Shown one piece after another: positions 8,866 to 18,024 of a DNA stretch of 64,000 nt. Position 1 is the first letter of the stretch. Every line of letters starts with the position of its first letter. Source of the DNA: Pseudomonas bharatica CSV86 (lineage in GTDB: Bacteria; Pseudomonadota; Gammaproteobacteria; Pseudomonadales; Pseudomonadaceae); contig NZ_AMWJ02000001.1 of assembly GCF_000319305.2 (NCBI RefSeq), positions 2,333,001 through 2,397,000 on the forward strand. The letters run 5' to 3'. The notes beneath the pieces were generated by a model that had not been told where the DNA came from, made no database searches, and saw only the letters and a list, made by a program, of their open reading frames with translations. Position numbers and translations under genes: made by a program.

Positions 8866-9273
8866 ATGCGCATTGGTCAGTTGGCGCAGTTGGTAGGGGT
8901 CGAAACACAGACGATCCGCTTCTATGAACAGCAGGGCTTGTTGCCGCCGCCTGATCGGCAGGACAACGGTTACCGTGTCTATACCGAGAAGCATGGTGAG
9001 GGGCTGGCCTTCATCCGTCGCTGCAGAATCCTGGGCCTGTCACTGGCTGAGATTCACGAACTACAGAGCTATGAGGACGACCCTCATCAGCCTTGTACCG
9101 CCGTCAACGCCTTGCTCGATGATCACATCTCTCATGTGCGGTCGCAGATAACCGCTCTGCAAGCGCTTGAGAAACAACTCGTTTCACTGAGAGCGAGTTG
9201 CAACGATGACCGGGAAGTTGAGGCGTGTGGGGTTCTTGCTGGAATTAGCGAAGGAAACATGCACCAGCAGTAG
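8866..9273 (+). CDS. MerR-family regulator, CadR/ZntR type, IS-borne
   Basis: The start at 8866 (MRIGQLAQLVGVET) follows GGAGGAGG closely, and an in-frame TTG at 8851 is less likely. The 135-residue product has the MerR winged helix (TQTIRFYEQQGLLPPP, NGYRVYT) and a dimerisation helix. Cys77 (HQPCTAV), Cys112 and Cys121 are placed like the metal ligands of CadR and ZntR, predicting Cd/Pb/Zn sensing. It should control the divergent efflux gene through the 19-bp-spacer promoter at 8804-8834. Confidence 0.9.
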   Translation: MRIGQLAQLVGVETQTIRFYEQQGLLPPPDRQDNGYRVYTEKHGEGLAFIRRCRILGLSLAEIHELQSYEDDPHQPCTAVNALLDDHISHVRSQITALQALEKQLVSLRASCNDDREVEACGVLAGISEGNMHQQ

Positions 9274-9336
9274 GTGAAGCATCAACCAGATAATCCGATG
9301 AGATGCCGGTCTGTCTCACTCTCATGCAAAGGTAAG

Positions 9337-9360
9337 ATCAACCATTTAATCCGCTTACCC
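9337..9360 (-). repeat. Right terminal inverted repeat of the IS element
   Basis: This is the 24-bp right end, ending CCGCTTACCC. It pairs with the left end at 5990-6013 at 21 of 24 positions. The 8-bp target copy CGAATTCG follows directly at 9361-9368. Confidence 0.92.
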
Positions 9361-11121
9361 CGAATTCGCTACCCTGCAGGGGCACTTCGATTCGGCGCTC
9401 TCCATGGGCGCCGCCGTCAGCACCGCCAACCCCGACAGCAGTTGCAGGCTGCCAATGGCAATGACGGGCGGCGCAATTACCGCGCCGGCGACGTGTTCTC
9501 CGTCATTTTCAAAGGCACCCATGACCTGGAACTTAGCCGGGACAACCTCGGTGTGTTCCTGCGCGGCACCTACTGGTATGACACCGCGCAGCGTGACCAC
9601 AGCCAGCGGGCGGTGGACATCGACGACCGCAATCGCCAGGTCTCGGCGAAAACCGCAGGCGCGGAACTGCTCGATGCCTTTGCCTATGGCCTCTACGACA
9701 TCCATGGCGAGCCCGGCTCGCTGCGCCTGGGCAGGCAGGTGGTCAACTGGGGGGAGAGCCTGTTCATCCAGGGCGGACTGAACGTGATCAACCCGTTCAA
9801 CCAGGCTGCACTGCGCCGCCCCGGTGCCGAGGTGAAAGACGCCCTGGTCCCGGTCAACCTGGTGTACGTCACCCAGAACCTTAACCAGGCGCTATCGCTG
9901 GACGCCTTCTACCAGCTTGACTGGGACCAGTCCCGGCTGGACAACTGCGCCACCTTCTTCTCCGGCAACGACTTCATGCCCGAGGGTTGCCAGGGCCTGG
10001 ATGTCGGCGGGCAGATGGTGACCAACCCGATGGTTTCGCAGGCCCTGGCAGCCTTCGGCGTGACGCTGACGGAGGAGGGCGTGCGCGTGCCCCGCGGCAG
10101 CGACGAGAATGCTCGCGACGGCGGCCAATGGGGACTGTCGCTGCACTGGTACGTCGAGCACCTGGACACCGAACTTGGCCTGTTCGCCGCCAACTACCAC
10201 AGCCGTACTCCCTACCTGGGCACGGTCAGCAGCCGTTACTACGCCAACGGCGGTTTTGCCGGCGAGCTCTGCGCCAATGTCGGTGTGGCGTTGGCCAACT
10301 GCGGCGCGTTCCTGGCGTCTGGTAGCGGGCAGACCCTGGTCGGCGCCTTGCGCATGGGCACCGCGCAATACCGGGCGCAATACCCCGAGGATATCCGCCT
10401 GTACGGCCTGACCTTTGCCACCACCCTGCGCAGTGGCGTCGCCGTTCAAGGGGAGCTCAGCTACCGGCCGAATGTGCCGGTCCAGCTCAATGGCAACGAC
10501 GTGTTGCAATCCTTGCTCAACGCCCCCGGGCGCAGCCCGCTGAACGCCGACGGCCTGCGCCCGCCGACCGACACTACGCCGTTCGACGGTTACCGGCGCA
10601 AGGAGGTGACCCAGGCCCAGGTTTCGGCGGTACAGGCGCTCGGCCAGGTCATGGGTGCCAACCAACTGGTGCTGATGGGCGAAGTGGGGGCCACCTGGGT
10701 CGGCGGGCTGGAGGGGCGTTTCGGGCCGCGCTACGGCCGCTCCGGCGCCTACGGCAATGGCGAACTGGCCGACAACGACCTGTGCCTGGCGATCTCGAAA
10801 AGCCCTGGCGATTGCAACGGCGAAGGCTTTGTCACGCCGTTTTCCTGGGGCTATCGGCTGCGCGCTACCTGGAGCTACCCGGGCCTGGTGCCGGGCCTGG
10901 ATATCCGCCCCAGCCTCGCCTGGGCCCACGACGTGAAAGGCTACGCCCCTGCCGACAGCTCGGCGTTCAACGAAGGTTCGCGCTCGATCAGCCTGGGTAT
11001 CGACGTCTCGTTGGCCGGCCAGTACTGGGCGAGCCTTGTCTACACCGATTACCTCGACGGCGATTACGGCACCCGCGGTGACCGTGATTATGTCGCGTTC
11101 AGCGTGGGGGCCAATTTCTAG
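9361..11121 (+). pseudogene. DUF1302 outer-membrane protein gene, 3' fragment (also frameshifted)
   Basis: This continues the gene broken at 5990. From 9369 the frame reads ATLQGHFDSALSMGAA and then STANPDSS, switching near 9441-9443 to the frame of QAANGNDGRRNYRAGDVFS; one base is missing there (probably a T or C before TTGC). The rest is an uninterrupted DUF1302 barrel: IFKGTHDLELSRDNLGVFLR, LRLGRQVVNWGESLFIQGG, and a C-terminal aromatic strand ending VGANF, typical of outer-membrane barrels. The insertion alone inactivates the gene; the frameshift is either secondary decay or a sequencing error. The usual DUF1329 partner is not seen in the window. Confidence 0.88.
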
Positions 11122-11160
11122 TGCAACTCAGCAGCGCAGGTTCAAGGGTGGGCGCGATCT

Positions 11161-11186
11161 TGTGGGAGCTGGCTTGCCAGCGATGG
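11161..11186. repeat. REP-like element
   Basis: The sequence GTGGGAGCTGGCTTGCCAGC with flanks is a Pseudomonas REP-type palindrome. It lies just before the larger composite repeat at 11185-11575 and after the DUF1302 stop. Confidence 0.8.
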
Positions 11187-11575
11187 GCATGGGGATCTGC
11201 ACATATTTTGAGGTAAGAAGGCCCGTCAGTAGATCGCATCAGGGCTGGCAGGTGCTCGTCATGGCTTTTCCGGCGTCCTTGAGATCGAGCGCCGCCCGCG
11301 CGGCGCATCGCTGGCAAGCCAGCTCCCACATTTGTCGCAACGTGCCATGGCCTGTGAGATCTCCGTTGCCAGCCTTTGGATGTTCGGCGATCTACTGCGG
11401 GGAGGCTGTTGGGCTCGACGTGGTATCGCGTCGTCCGAACAAGGCGGTCAACCATGGCCTGACAGGCATAGGCACGTTGCAACAAATGTGGGAGCTGGCT
11501 TGCCAGCGATGCGCCGCGCGGGCGGCGCTCGATCTCAAGGGCGCTGAAGATCTTCCGGCATGCGCCTAGCGGCCA
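11185..11575. repeat. Composite intergenic repeat, copy 1 (inverted-core type)
   Basis: This ~390-bp sequence recurs at 30547-30939. It consists of a left flank (11185-11276), a left arm (11277-11346), a 124-bp core (11347-11470), a right arm (11471-11540) and a right flank (11541-11575). The two arms are inverted copies that match at 69 of 70 positions, and each contains a REP-like GTGGGAGC...GCTTGCCAGCGATG palindrome. Relative to copy 2 the flanks are colinear but the core is inverted. The repeat lies between convergent genes and enters the last codons of the outer-membrane factor gene. Confidence 0.93.
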
Positions 11576-13013
11576 CCAGATGCTCCGGGCTCCAGCCACC
11601 GCCCAATGCACGAAAGACGGCGATGGCAGCCCGTGCCGACGCCGCTTGCGCCTGAGCCCGCGCGTCAGATGCTCGCAGCAGGGTCTGGTCGGCATTGAGC
11701 ACTTCGATCAGGCTGGCAGTACCGTTCTGGTAGGCGATGAATGCTGACCGCCTGGCGCTGTCCAGCGAGGTTTCACCAGCGGCCAGCGTTGCTGCCTGGG
11801 CTTCCCGATTGACCAGTGCCGAGAACGCGTTCTCGACATCTTCACCGGCTCGCAGCACCGATTGTGCATAGGCTGCGAGCGCTTGCGCCTGCTGTCCCTT
11901 GGCCTGGTCGATCTCGGCATTTATCCGGCCGAAGTCGAACAGCCTCCAGCGCAGTCCCAGCAGCCCCGCCGACTGGCTGGCGCCGCCGCCGAACAGATGG
12001 CCGCCGGAGGTGGTTGCGCTGCCGATCAGCGCACCCAGGGAAAACCTGGGGTAGTACTCGCTGACTGCAACGCCGATCCGCGCATTGGCGGCCTTGAGCC
12101 GCCGTTCGGCCGCGATGAGGTCGGGGCGTCGGCGCAGCAGATCGGCCGGCGAGCCGATGTCCGAAACCTGGGGCGCGCGTGGAATCGCCCCGGCTGCCGA
12201 CAACGCCTCACGATGCGTACCCGCCGGCGTGCCGAGTATCACATCGAGCGCGTTCATGGCAGCATCCAGCCTGGACTGCAGCACCGGTACGCTTGCCTGA
12301 ACCTGCGACAGCTCGCCCTCGGTCTGATGGATCTGGTACTCGGCGGCGAGGCCTCTGCTGTGCAGCAGGCGAACCTTGGCCAGCAAGTCCTCCTGGGTCT
12401 TGACCTGCCGCTCGGCGATGTCGAGGCGGGCCTGCAAGCCGCGAATGGTGGTGTAGATGTCCGCAGTTTGTGCGGCGATGGCCAGCCGGGTGGCGCTCAC
12501 GCCAGCCTCGGATGCCTGGTATTCGGCCCGGGCTGCCTCCCGGTCACGGCGCAGGCCGCCGAACACATCCAGCTCCCAGCTCGCTTCGAGGTTGGCCTCA
12601 TAGCTATTACCATAGCGGTCGTAGCCCGGTGTTGAATCGAGCACCCTGCCCAGTGGGGTTTCCACCGACTGGTAGGCGCGTGCGGCTTGTCCCTGGACAG
12701 TGCCGGAGGGCAGCAGCGCGGCGTTGGCTGCGCCGAGGCCGGCACGAGCCTGGGAAAGGCGGGCCTGAGCCTGTGCTATATCAAGGCTTTGCTCCAGAGC
12801 CTGGGTGACCAGGCTGCTTAGCAAGGGGTCGCCAAAACCGTCCCACCATCGAGCAGAATCGGCGTGTCCAGTTGCTGAGCGTTGCTCAACGGCGGGCTGG
12901 CCGAGATACCTGCCGGGCAGGGGAGGGTCCGCTGGCTGATAGTCCGGACCGACCGCGCAACCCGCAACCACGCTGGTGCTCACCACGAGAGTAAGAATAC
13001 GGAAGGGAGGCAT
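11535..13013 (-). CDS. RND efflux outer-membrane factor, NodT/OprM family lipoprotein
   Basis: The start at 13013 gives a lipoprotein signal peptide with lipobox (VVAGC, Cys18 region) followed by AVGPDYQP, the normal mature start of this family. The upstream in-frame ATG at 13049 lies inside the promoter and operator. The 492-residue protein has the two TolC-like outer efflux repeats (GDPLLSSLVTQALEQSLDI; RPDLIAAERRLKAANARIGV). It would form the outer-membrane channel for the RND pump at 13799-18024, from which it is separated by the TetR gene. Its last 12 residues (from VAARRMPEDLQRP) and stop codon are supplied by the intergenic repeat at 11185-11575, so the native C-terminus was probably shorter or different. 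Confidence 0.9.
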   Translation of the reverse strand: MPPFRILTLVVSTSVVAGCAVGPDYQPADPPLPGRYLGQPAVEQRSATGHADSARWWDGFGDPLLSSLVTQALEQSLDIAQAQARLSQARAGLGAANAALLPSGTVQGQAARAYQSVETPLGRVLDSTPGYDRYGNSYEANLEASWELDVFGGLRRDREAARAEYQASEAGVSATRLAIAAQTADIYTTIRGLQARLDIAERQVKTQEDLLAKVRLLHSRGLAAEYQIHQTEGELSQVQASVPVLQSRLDAAMNALDVILGTPAGTHREALSAAGAIPRAPQVSDIGSPADLLRRRPDLIAAERRLKAANARIGVAVSEYYPRFSLGALIGSATTSGGHLFGGGASQSAGLLGLRWRLFDFGRINAEIDQAKGQQAQALAAYAQSVLRAGEDVENAFSALVNREAQAATLAAGETSLDSARRSAFIAYQNGTASLIEVLNADQTLLRASDARAQAQAASARAAIAVFRALGGGWSPEHLVAARRMPEDLQRP

Positions 13014-13041
13014 GGCGTTACTCTCAAGCGAGATATAAGGT

Positions 13042-13075
13042 GTGACCATATTATAGATTGGTCACTTGATGTCAA
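13042..13075 (-). promoter_or_regulatory. Operator and promoter for the outer-membrane factor gene
   Basis: A 24-bp dyad at 13042-13065 has perfect arms GTGACCA and TGGTCAC. On the minus strand a TTGACA -35 box (13070-13075) and TAATAT -10 box (13048-13053) are 16 bases apart, and the dyad covers the -10 and spacer. The same GTGAC-N14-GTCAC pattern recurs at 13729-13752 before the pump genes. The TetR protein encoded at 13105 is the obvious ligand. Confidence 0.75.
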
Positions 13076-13104
13076 TCGGCTCACCGAGGAGCTAAGCTGC
13101 AAGA

Positions 13105-13719
13105 ATGAATGAAAACATCACTACACCCTCCACGCGTGGCCCCCAGGAGCATGATGTCCGCGACCAGGTCATCGAGGCGGCCACCCGGCATTTCGGGCAC
13201 TACGGTTACGAGAAGACCACCGTCTCCGACCTGGCCAAGGCGATCGGCTTTTCCAAGGCCTACATCTACAAGTTCTTCGACTCCAAGCAGGCCATTGGCG
13301 AGGTGATCTGCTCGAACCGGCTGGCCATGATCATGGAAATCGTCAACGCCGCGATCGACCAGGCACCGACGGCTTCCGAAAAGCTGAGGCGTCTGTTCCG
13401 CTCGATTTCCGAGGCCGGCAGCGATCTGTTCTTCCATGACCGCAAGCTCTATGACATCGCGGCGGTTGCCTCCCGTGATCAATGGCCGTCGGTGCAGGCA
13501 CACGAGCTGCGGATCCGCGCGATCATCCAGCAGATCCTGGTCGATGGCCGCGAGGCGGGTGAATTCGAGCGCAAGACACCGCTGGACGAGGCTGCCAACG
13601 CGATCTTCCTGATCCTGCGCCCCTACGTGAACGCCGCTCAATTGCAGTACAACCTCGACACCGTTTCGGAGGCTGCGGCGCATTTACCGGCACTGATATT
13701 GCGCAGCCTGGCGCCATAG
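13105..13719 (+). CDS. TetR-family repressor of the RND pump
   Basis: The 204-residue protein has an N-terminal TetR helix-turn-helix (VIEAATRHFGHYGYEKTTVSDLAKAIGFSKAYIYKFF, about residues 23-60) and an alpha-helical ligand-binding domain (TetR_C type). It lies between the divergent outer-membrane factor gene and the codirectional adaptor and pump genes. Both flanking promoters carry the same GTGAC-N14-GTCAC dyad, so it probably represses both arms of the efflux system and itself. The inducer is unknown. The first of two nearby ATGs was chosen; GAGGAGC lies upstream. Confidence 0.88.
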   Translation: MNENITTPSTRGPQEHDVRDQVIEAATRHFGHYGYEKTTVSDLAKAIGFSKAYIYKFFDSKQAIGEVICSNRLAMIMEIVNAAIDQAPTASEKLRRLFRSISEAGSDLFFHDRKLYDIAAVASRDQWPSVQAHELRIRAIIQQILVDGREAGEFERKTPLDEAANAIFLILRPYVNAAQLQYNLDTVSEAAAHLPALILRSLAP

Positions 13720-13725
13720 GTATCG

Positions 13726-13764
13726 CTAGTGACTATTGACAATATTGGTCACTAGAAAAAGAAT
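13726..13764 (+). promoter_or_regulatory. Operator and promoter for the adaptor-pump operon
   Basis: The dyad CTAGTGAC-N14-GTCACTAG (13726-13755) has perfect 8-bp arms. A consensus TTGACA -35 box (13736-13741) lies inside the dyad, with a weak AAGAAT -10 (13759-13764) after 17 bases. A TetR dimer bound here would block RNA polymerase. Confidence 0.72.
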
Positions 13765-13798
13765 GGGGTTCTTGCATAGTCCATGAGCCCGGAACCCC

Positions 13799-14905
13799 AT
13801 GCGCCTCAAGCCAGCTGCTTTCGCCGTTTGCGTACTGCCTTTCGTCCTGGTGGCGTGCGGCGACCCCTCCGTCAGCAAAGACGCCCGTACAAAGCCGCCC
13901 GTGGTCAGGACGGCGGCGGTCGAGCGAGCAGTCGATGCGCCCCGTTCGTTCACCGGCGTGGTTGTCGCACGGACCCAGAGCGATCTGGGTTTTCGCGTTT
14001 CGGGCAAGGTGCTCGAGCGCCTGGTCGACACCGGAGAGACGGTCAGGCGCGGCCAGCCGCTGATGCGCCTCGATCCTGTCGACCTGCAACTGCAGGCGCG
14101 CGCGCAGCAGGAGGCCGTGGTGGCCGCCCGGGCGAGAGCCAGCCAGACGGCCGATGACGAGGCCCGTTATCGCGGTCTGGTTGCAGAAGGTGCCGTATCG
14201 GCATCGACCTACGATCGGATCAAGGCCGCCGCCGACGCGGCGAAGGCCCAGCTCAGCGCGGCGCAAGCCCAGGCGGATGTGGCGCGTAATGCCACCGGCT
14301 ACGCGGTACTGTTGGCCGATGCCGACGGCGTGGTGATGGACACCCTGGCCGAGCCCGGCCAGGTGGTCAGTGCCGGGCAACCGGTGGTGCAACTGGCGCG
14401 CGCCGGGCAGCGCGAAGCCGTCGTGCACCTTCCCGAAACCTTGCGCCCGGTGCCGGGCTCCACTGCCCAGGCGATCCTGTATGGCAACAGCGGCCCCGCG
14501 GTTACCGCCAGGCTGCGTTTGCTCTCCGAGGCCGCTGACGGCACCACCCGCACGTTCGAAGCCAGGTATGTGCTCGACGGTGCGCTGGCGAACGCGCCAC
14601 TCGGTTCGACCATTACCCTGAACATCGCCAAGGAAAAAAACGCGGACCAGGTACTGCAAGTGCCCATCGCCGCGCTTTATGACCCGGGTAACGGCACCGG
14701 CGTCTGGGTGATCGCCGGAGAGCCGGCGAAGGTCTCCTGGCGGCCTGTGCGGGTGTTGGGCATCAGTGATGATGCGGCGCGTGTCACCGGCAACCTCGAC
14801 GCAGGCGAACAGGTGGTGGCGCTGGGCGCGCACCTGCTGCGTGAAGGCGAAGAGGTGCTGTTGGCGCAGATGGCTAGCGCATCGGTCGCCGGGGTCCAGC
14901 CATGA
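13799..14905 (+). CDS. RND efflux periplasmic adaptor (membrane fusion protein)
   Basis: The 368-residue protein begins with a lipoprotein signal peptide (FVLVAC lipobox, Cys near residue 20). It has the biotinyl-lipoyl-like fold (SDLGFRVSGKVLERLVDTGETVRRGQPLMRLD), an alpha-hairpin (QARAQQEAVVAARARASQ) and beta-barrel domains, as in AcrA/TriA-type adaptors. It links the inner-membrane pump to the outer-membrane channel. The stop overlaps the pump start by 4 bases. It follows the TetR operator at 13726-13755. Confidence 0.92.
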   Translation: MRLKPAAFAVCVLPFVLVACGDPSVSKDARTKPPVVRTAAVERAVDAPRSFTGVVVARTQSDLGFRVSGKVLERLVDTGETVRRGQPLMRLDPVDLQLQARAQQEAVVAARARASQTADDEARYRGLVAEGAVSASTYDRIKAAADAAKAQLSAAQAQADVARNATGYAVLLADADGVVMDTLAEPGQVVSAGQPVVQLARAGQREAVVHLPETLRPVPGSTAQAILYGNSGPAVTARLRLLSEAADGTTRTFEARYVLDGALANAPLGSTITLNIAKEKNADQVLQVPIAALYDPGNGTGVWVIAGEPAKVSWRPVRVLGISDDAARVTGNLDAGEQVVALGAHLLREGEEVLLAQMASASVAGVQP

Positions 14906-17900
14906 GCCAGCAGCGTTTCAACCTGTCGGCCCTTGCCGTGCGCGAGGGTTCCATCACGCTGTTCCTGATCCTGTTGATCGCAGCGGCCGGGACGCTGGCG
15001 TTCTTCAAGCTCGGCCGGGCGGAAGACCCGCCCTTTACCGTCAAGCAGATGACCATCATCACCGCCTGGCCAGGCGCTACCGCCCGGGAGATGCAGGATC
15101 AGGTCGCCGAACCGCTGGAAAAGCGCATGCAGGAGCTGCGCTGGTATGACCGCAGTGAAACCTTCACCCGTGCGGGGCTGGCGATCACCCTGGTGTCGCT
15201 GCTCGACAGAACGCCGCCGTCGGCAGTCCAGGAGGAGTTCTACCAGGCGCGCAAGAAGCTCGGCGATGAAGCCAGGGCGCTGCCGGCGGGAGTGATCGGG
15301 CCGATGATCAACGATGAGTTCTCGGATGTGACCTTCGCGCTTTATGCGCTCAAGGCCAAGGGCGAACCGCAGCGGCAACTGGTGCGTGACGCCGAGTCGC
15401 TGCGCCAGCGCTTGTTGCACGTGCCGGGGGTCAAGAAGGTCAGCATCATCGGCGAGCAGGCCGAGCGGATTTTCGTCTCCTTCTCCCATGATCGCCTGGC
15501 AACGCTGGGGGTGACGCCGCAGGACATCTTCGCTGCCCTCAACAGCCAGAACGCGCTGACCCCGGCCGGTGCTGTCGAAACCAGCGGGCCGCAGGTGGTG
15601 GTGCGCCTGGATGGCGCCTTCGACGAACTGGCGAAGATCCGGGAAACCCCGGTTGCCGTGCAGGGGCGTACGCTGAAGCTTTCCGATGTGGCAAGCGTGG
15701 AGCGCGGTTATGAAGACCCGGCCACCTTCCTGGTTCGCAACGGCGGCGAACCGGCATTGCTGCTGGGCGTGGTGATGCGCGAGGGCTGGAACGGCCTCGA
15801 TCTCGGCGCAGCGCTGGACGCCGAGACGGCGAGTATCAACGAGGCCATGCCCCTGGGTATGACCCTGGCCAAGGTCACGGATCAGGCCGTCAACATCACC
15901 TCATCGGTCGATGAGTTCATGGTCAAGTTCTTCGTCGCGCTGCTGGTGGTGATGCTGGTGTGCTTCCTCAGCATGGGCTGGCGCGTGGGTGTGGTGGTTG
16001 CCGCGGCCGTGCCCTTGACGCTGGCCGTCGTGTTCGTGGTGATGGCGGCCACCGACAAGAATTTTGACCGCATCACCCTGGGTTCACTGATTCTTGCCCT
16101 GGGCCTGTTGGTAGACGATGCCATCATCGCCATCGAAATGATGGTGGTGAAAATGGAGGAGGGCTACGACCGCTTCAAGGCGTCGGCCTACGCTTGGAGC
16201 CACACCGCCGCGCCGATGCTTTCCGGGACCCTGGTCACCGCCATCGGCTTCATGCCCAACGGATTCGCGCAGTCCACGGCGGGTGAATACACCAGCAACA
16301 TGTTCTGGATCGTCGGCATTGCCCTGATCGCCTCCTGGATAGTGGCGGTGGCGTTTACCCCGTACCTGGGCGTGAAGCTGTTGCCGAACATCAAACGGGT
16401 CGAAGGCGGCCATGGGGCTATCTACAACACCCGCCACTACAACCGTTTTCGCACCCTGCTGGCGCAGGTCATCGCCCATAAATGGCTGGTGGCGGCTGCG
16501 GTCATCGGCCTGTTTGTCATGGCCGTGCTTGGCATGGGGCTGGTGAAGAAGCAGTTGTTTCCGACCTCCGACCGCTCCGAGGTGCTGGTCGAGTTGCAGA
16601 TGCCCTACGGCACCTCCATCGAACAGACCACCGCCACCGCGATCAAGGTCGAGTCCTGGCTGCGCGAGCAAGAAGAAGCCAGGATCGTCACCTCGTACAT
16701 CGGCCAGGGCCCGCCGCGCTTTTTCCTGGCCATGGCACCTGAACTGCCCGATCCGTCGTTTGCCAAGATCGTGGTGCTGACCGGCAACCCCGAGGCCCGA
16801 GAAGCCCTCAAATTGCGCCTGCGCGAAGCCGCCGCGCAAGGCCTGGCGCCCGAGGCCAGGGTGCGCGTCACGCAACTGGTGTTCGGCCCGTATTCGCCTT
16901 ACCCGGTGGCGTATCGGGTGATGGGGCCCGACCCTGTGCAGTTGCGCCAGATCGCTGCGCGCGTGGAAGAGGTTCTGCAGGCCAGCCCGATGATGCGCAC
17001 GGTGAACGCCGACTGGGGCCCGCTGGTACCGACGCTGCATTTTTCGCTGGACCAGGATCGCCTGCAGGCAGTGGGCCTGACTTCCAGTGCGGTCGCGCAA
17101 CAGTTGCAATTCCTGCTCAGCGGCGTGCCGATCACCTCGGTGCGCGAGGACATCCGCTCGGTGCAGGTGGTCGGTCGCGCGGCCGGGGCGATTCGCCTTG
17201 ATCCCGCGAGGATCGAAGGCTTCACCCTGGTCGGCTCGGCTGGCCAGCGCATACCGCTCTCGCAGGTCGGCGAAGTCGATGTGCGCATGGAAGATCCCAT
17301 CCTGCGCCGCCGTGACCGCACGCCTGCCATCACCGTACGGGGCGATATTGCCGAAGGGTTGCAGCCGCCAGACGTGTCTGCGGCGATCTGGACGACGTTG
17401 CAACCGATCATCGCGACCTTGCCGGCCGGCTACCGTATCGAAATGGCCGGCTCCATCGAGGAGTCGGGCAAGGCCAGCCGGGCGATCCTGCCGCTGCTGC
17501 CGATCATGATCGCCCTGACGCTGCTGATCATTATCGTGCAGGTACGCTCGATCTCGGCCATGGTCATGGTGTTCCTTACCTCGCCGCTGGGGTTGATCGG
17601 GGTGGTGCCCGTTCTGCTGCTGTTCCAGCAACCGTTCGGCATCAATGCCCTGGTGGGCCTGATCGCGCTGTCGGGCATTCTGATGCGCAACACGCTGATC
17701 CTGATCGGGCAGATCCACCACAACCAACGCGACGGGCTCGACCCGTTCAATGCCGTGGTGGAGGCTACGGTACAGCGGGCCAGGCCCGTCCTGCTGACCG
17801 CGCTGGCGGCCATCCTCGCGTTCATTCCGCTAACCCATTCGGTGTTCTGGGGCACGCTGGCCTACACCCTGATCGGCGGGACATTCGTCGGCACCATCAT

Positions 17901-18024
17901 GACCCTGGTGTTCCTGCCCGCGATGTACTCCATCTGGTTCAGGATCGGCCGCGACATCACGCCGCCGAAGCGCAAGCCCGAAGCCGAACGACGCACGTAC
18001 AGTGAAACGAGGAGTGTGCAATGA
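14902..18024 (+). CDS. RND efflux transporter permease (AcrB/AcrD/AcrF superfamily)
   Basis: The 1040-residue protein has the standard length and twelve-helix arrangement: TM1 near residues 16-34, a first periplasmic loop, the TM2-TM6 block (FFVALLVVMLVCFLSMGW onward, with the proton-relay region GLLVDDAIIAIEMM), a second loop, and a C-terminal TM block. It would export substrates from the inner leaflet or periplasm using the proton gradient. It partners the adaptor just upstream and most likely the divergent outer-membrane factor. Sequence style is closer to the TriC/VexF-like branch than to MexB, but substrate cannot be predicted. It overlaps the downstream MFS gene by 4 bases. Confidence 0.93.
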   Translation: MSQQRFNLSALAVREGSITLFLILLIAAAGTLAFFKLGRAEDPPFTVKQMTIITAWPGATAREMQDQVAEPLEKRMQELRWYDRSETFTRAGLAITLVSLLDRTPPSAVQEEFYQARKKLGDEARALPAGVIGPMINDEFSDVTFALYALKAKGEPQRQLVRDAESLRQRLLHVPGVKKVSIIGEQAERIFVSFSHDRLATLGVTPQDIFAALNSQNALTPAGAVETSGPQVVVRLDGAFDELAKIRETPVAVQGRTLKLSDVASVERGYEDPATFLVRNGGEPALLLGVVMREGWNGLDLGAALDAETASINEAMPLGMTLAKVTDQAVNITSSVDEFMVKFFVALLVVMLVCFLSMGWRVGVVVAAAVPLTLAVVFVVMAATDKNFDRITLGSLILALGLLVDDAIIAIEMMVVKMEEGYDRFKASAYAWSHTAAPMLSGTLVTAIGFMPNGFAQSTAGEYTSNMFWIVGIALIASWIVAVAFTPYLGVKLLPNIKRVEGGHGAIYNTRHYNRFRTLLAQVIAHKWLVAAAVIGLFVMAVLGMGLVKKQLFPTSDRSEVLVELQMPYGTSIEQTTATAIKVESWLREQEEARIVTSYIGQGPPRFFLAMAPELPDPSFAKIVVLTGNPEAREALKLRLREAAAQGLAPEARVRVTQLVFGPYSPYPVAYRVMGPDPVQLRQIAARVEEVLQASPMMRTVNADWGPLVPTLHFSLDQDRLQAVGLTSSAVAQQLQFLLSGVPITSVREDIRSVQVVGRAAGAIRLDPARIEGFTLVGSAGQRIPLSQVGEVDVRMEDPILRRRDRTPAITVRGDIAEGLQPPDVSAAIWTTLQPIIATLPAGYRIEMAGSIEESGKASRAILPLLPIMIALTLLIIIVQVRSISAMVMVFLTSPLGLIGVVPVLLLFQQPFGINALVGLIALSGILMRNTLILIGQIHHNQRDGLDPFNAVVEATVQRARPVLLTALAAILAFIPLTHSVFWGTLAYTLIGGTFVGTIMTLVFLPAMYSIWFRIGRDITPPKRKPEAERRTYSETRSVQ

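Larger units (their letters stand above)
5990..9360. mobile_element. ISL3-family insertion element, ISPpu12-like, 3371 bp
   Basis: The ends are 24-bp imperfect inverted repeats (5990-6013 and 9337-9360) that agree at 21 of 24 bases and begin GGGTA. The element carries a transposase, a signal peptidase II gene, a CDF cation-efflux gene and a divergent MerR regulator. This is the cargo known for ISPpu12 of the TOL plasmid pWW0, which is about 3.37 kb with 24-bp ends and 8-bp duplications. GC content is visibly lower than in the flanking genes. The perfect target duplication and intact transposase indicate recent insertion into the DUF1302 gene. The name is from recognition of cargo, size and ends; a nucleotide alignment to ISPpu12 would settle identity. 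Confidence 0.93.

Noticed and set aside
9274..9360. An upstream start for the 3' DUF1302 frame at 9274
   Set aside because: This stretch belongs to the end of the IS element and reads into the wrong frame of the DUF1302 gene. It is not a genuine N-terminus and has no signal peptide.
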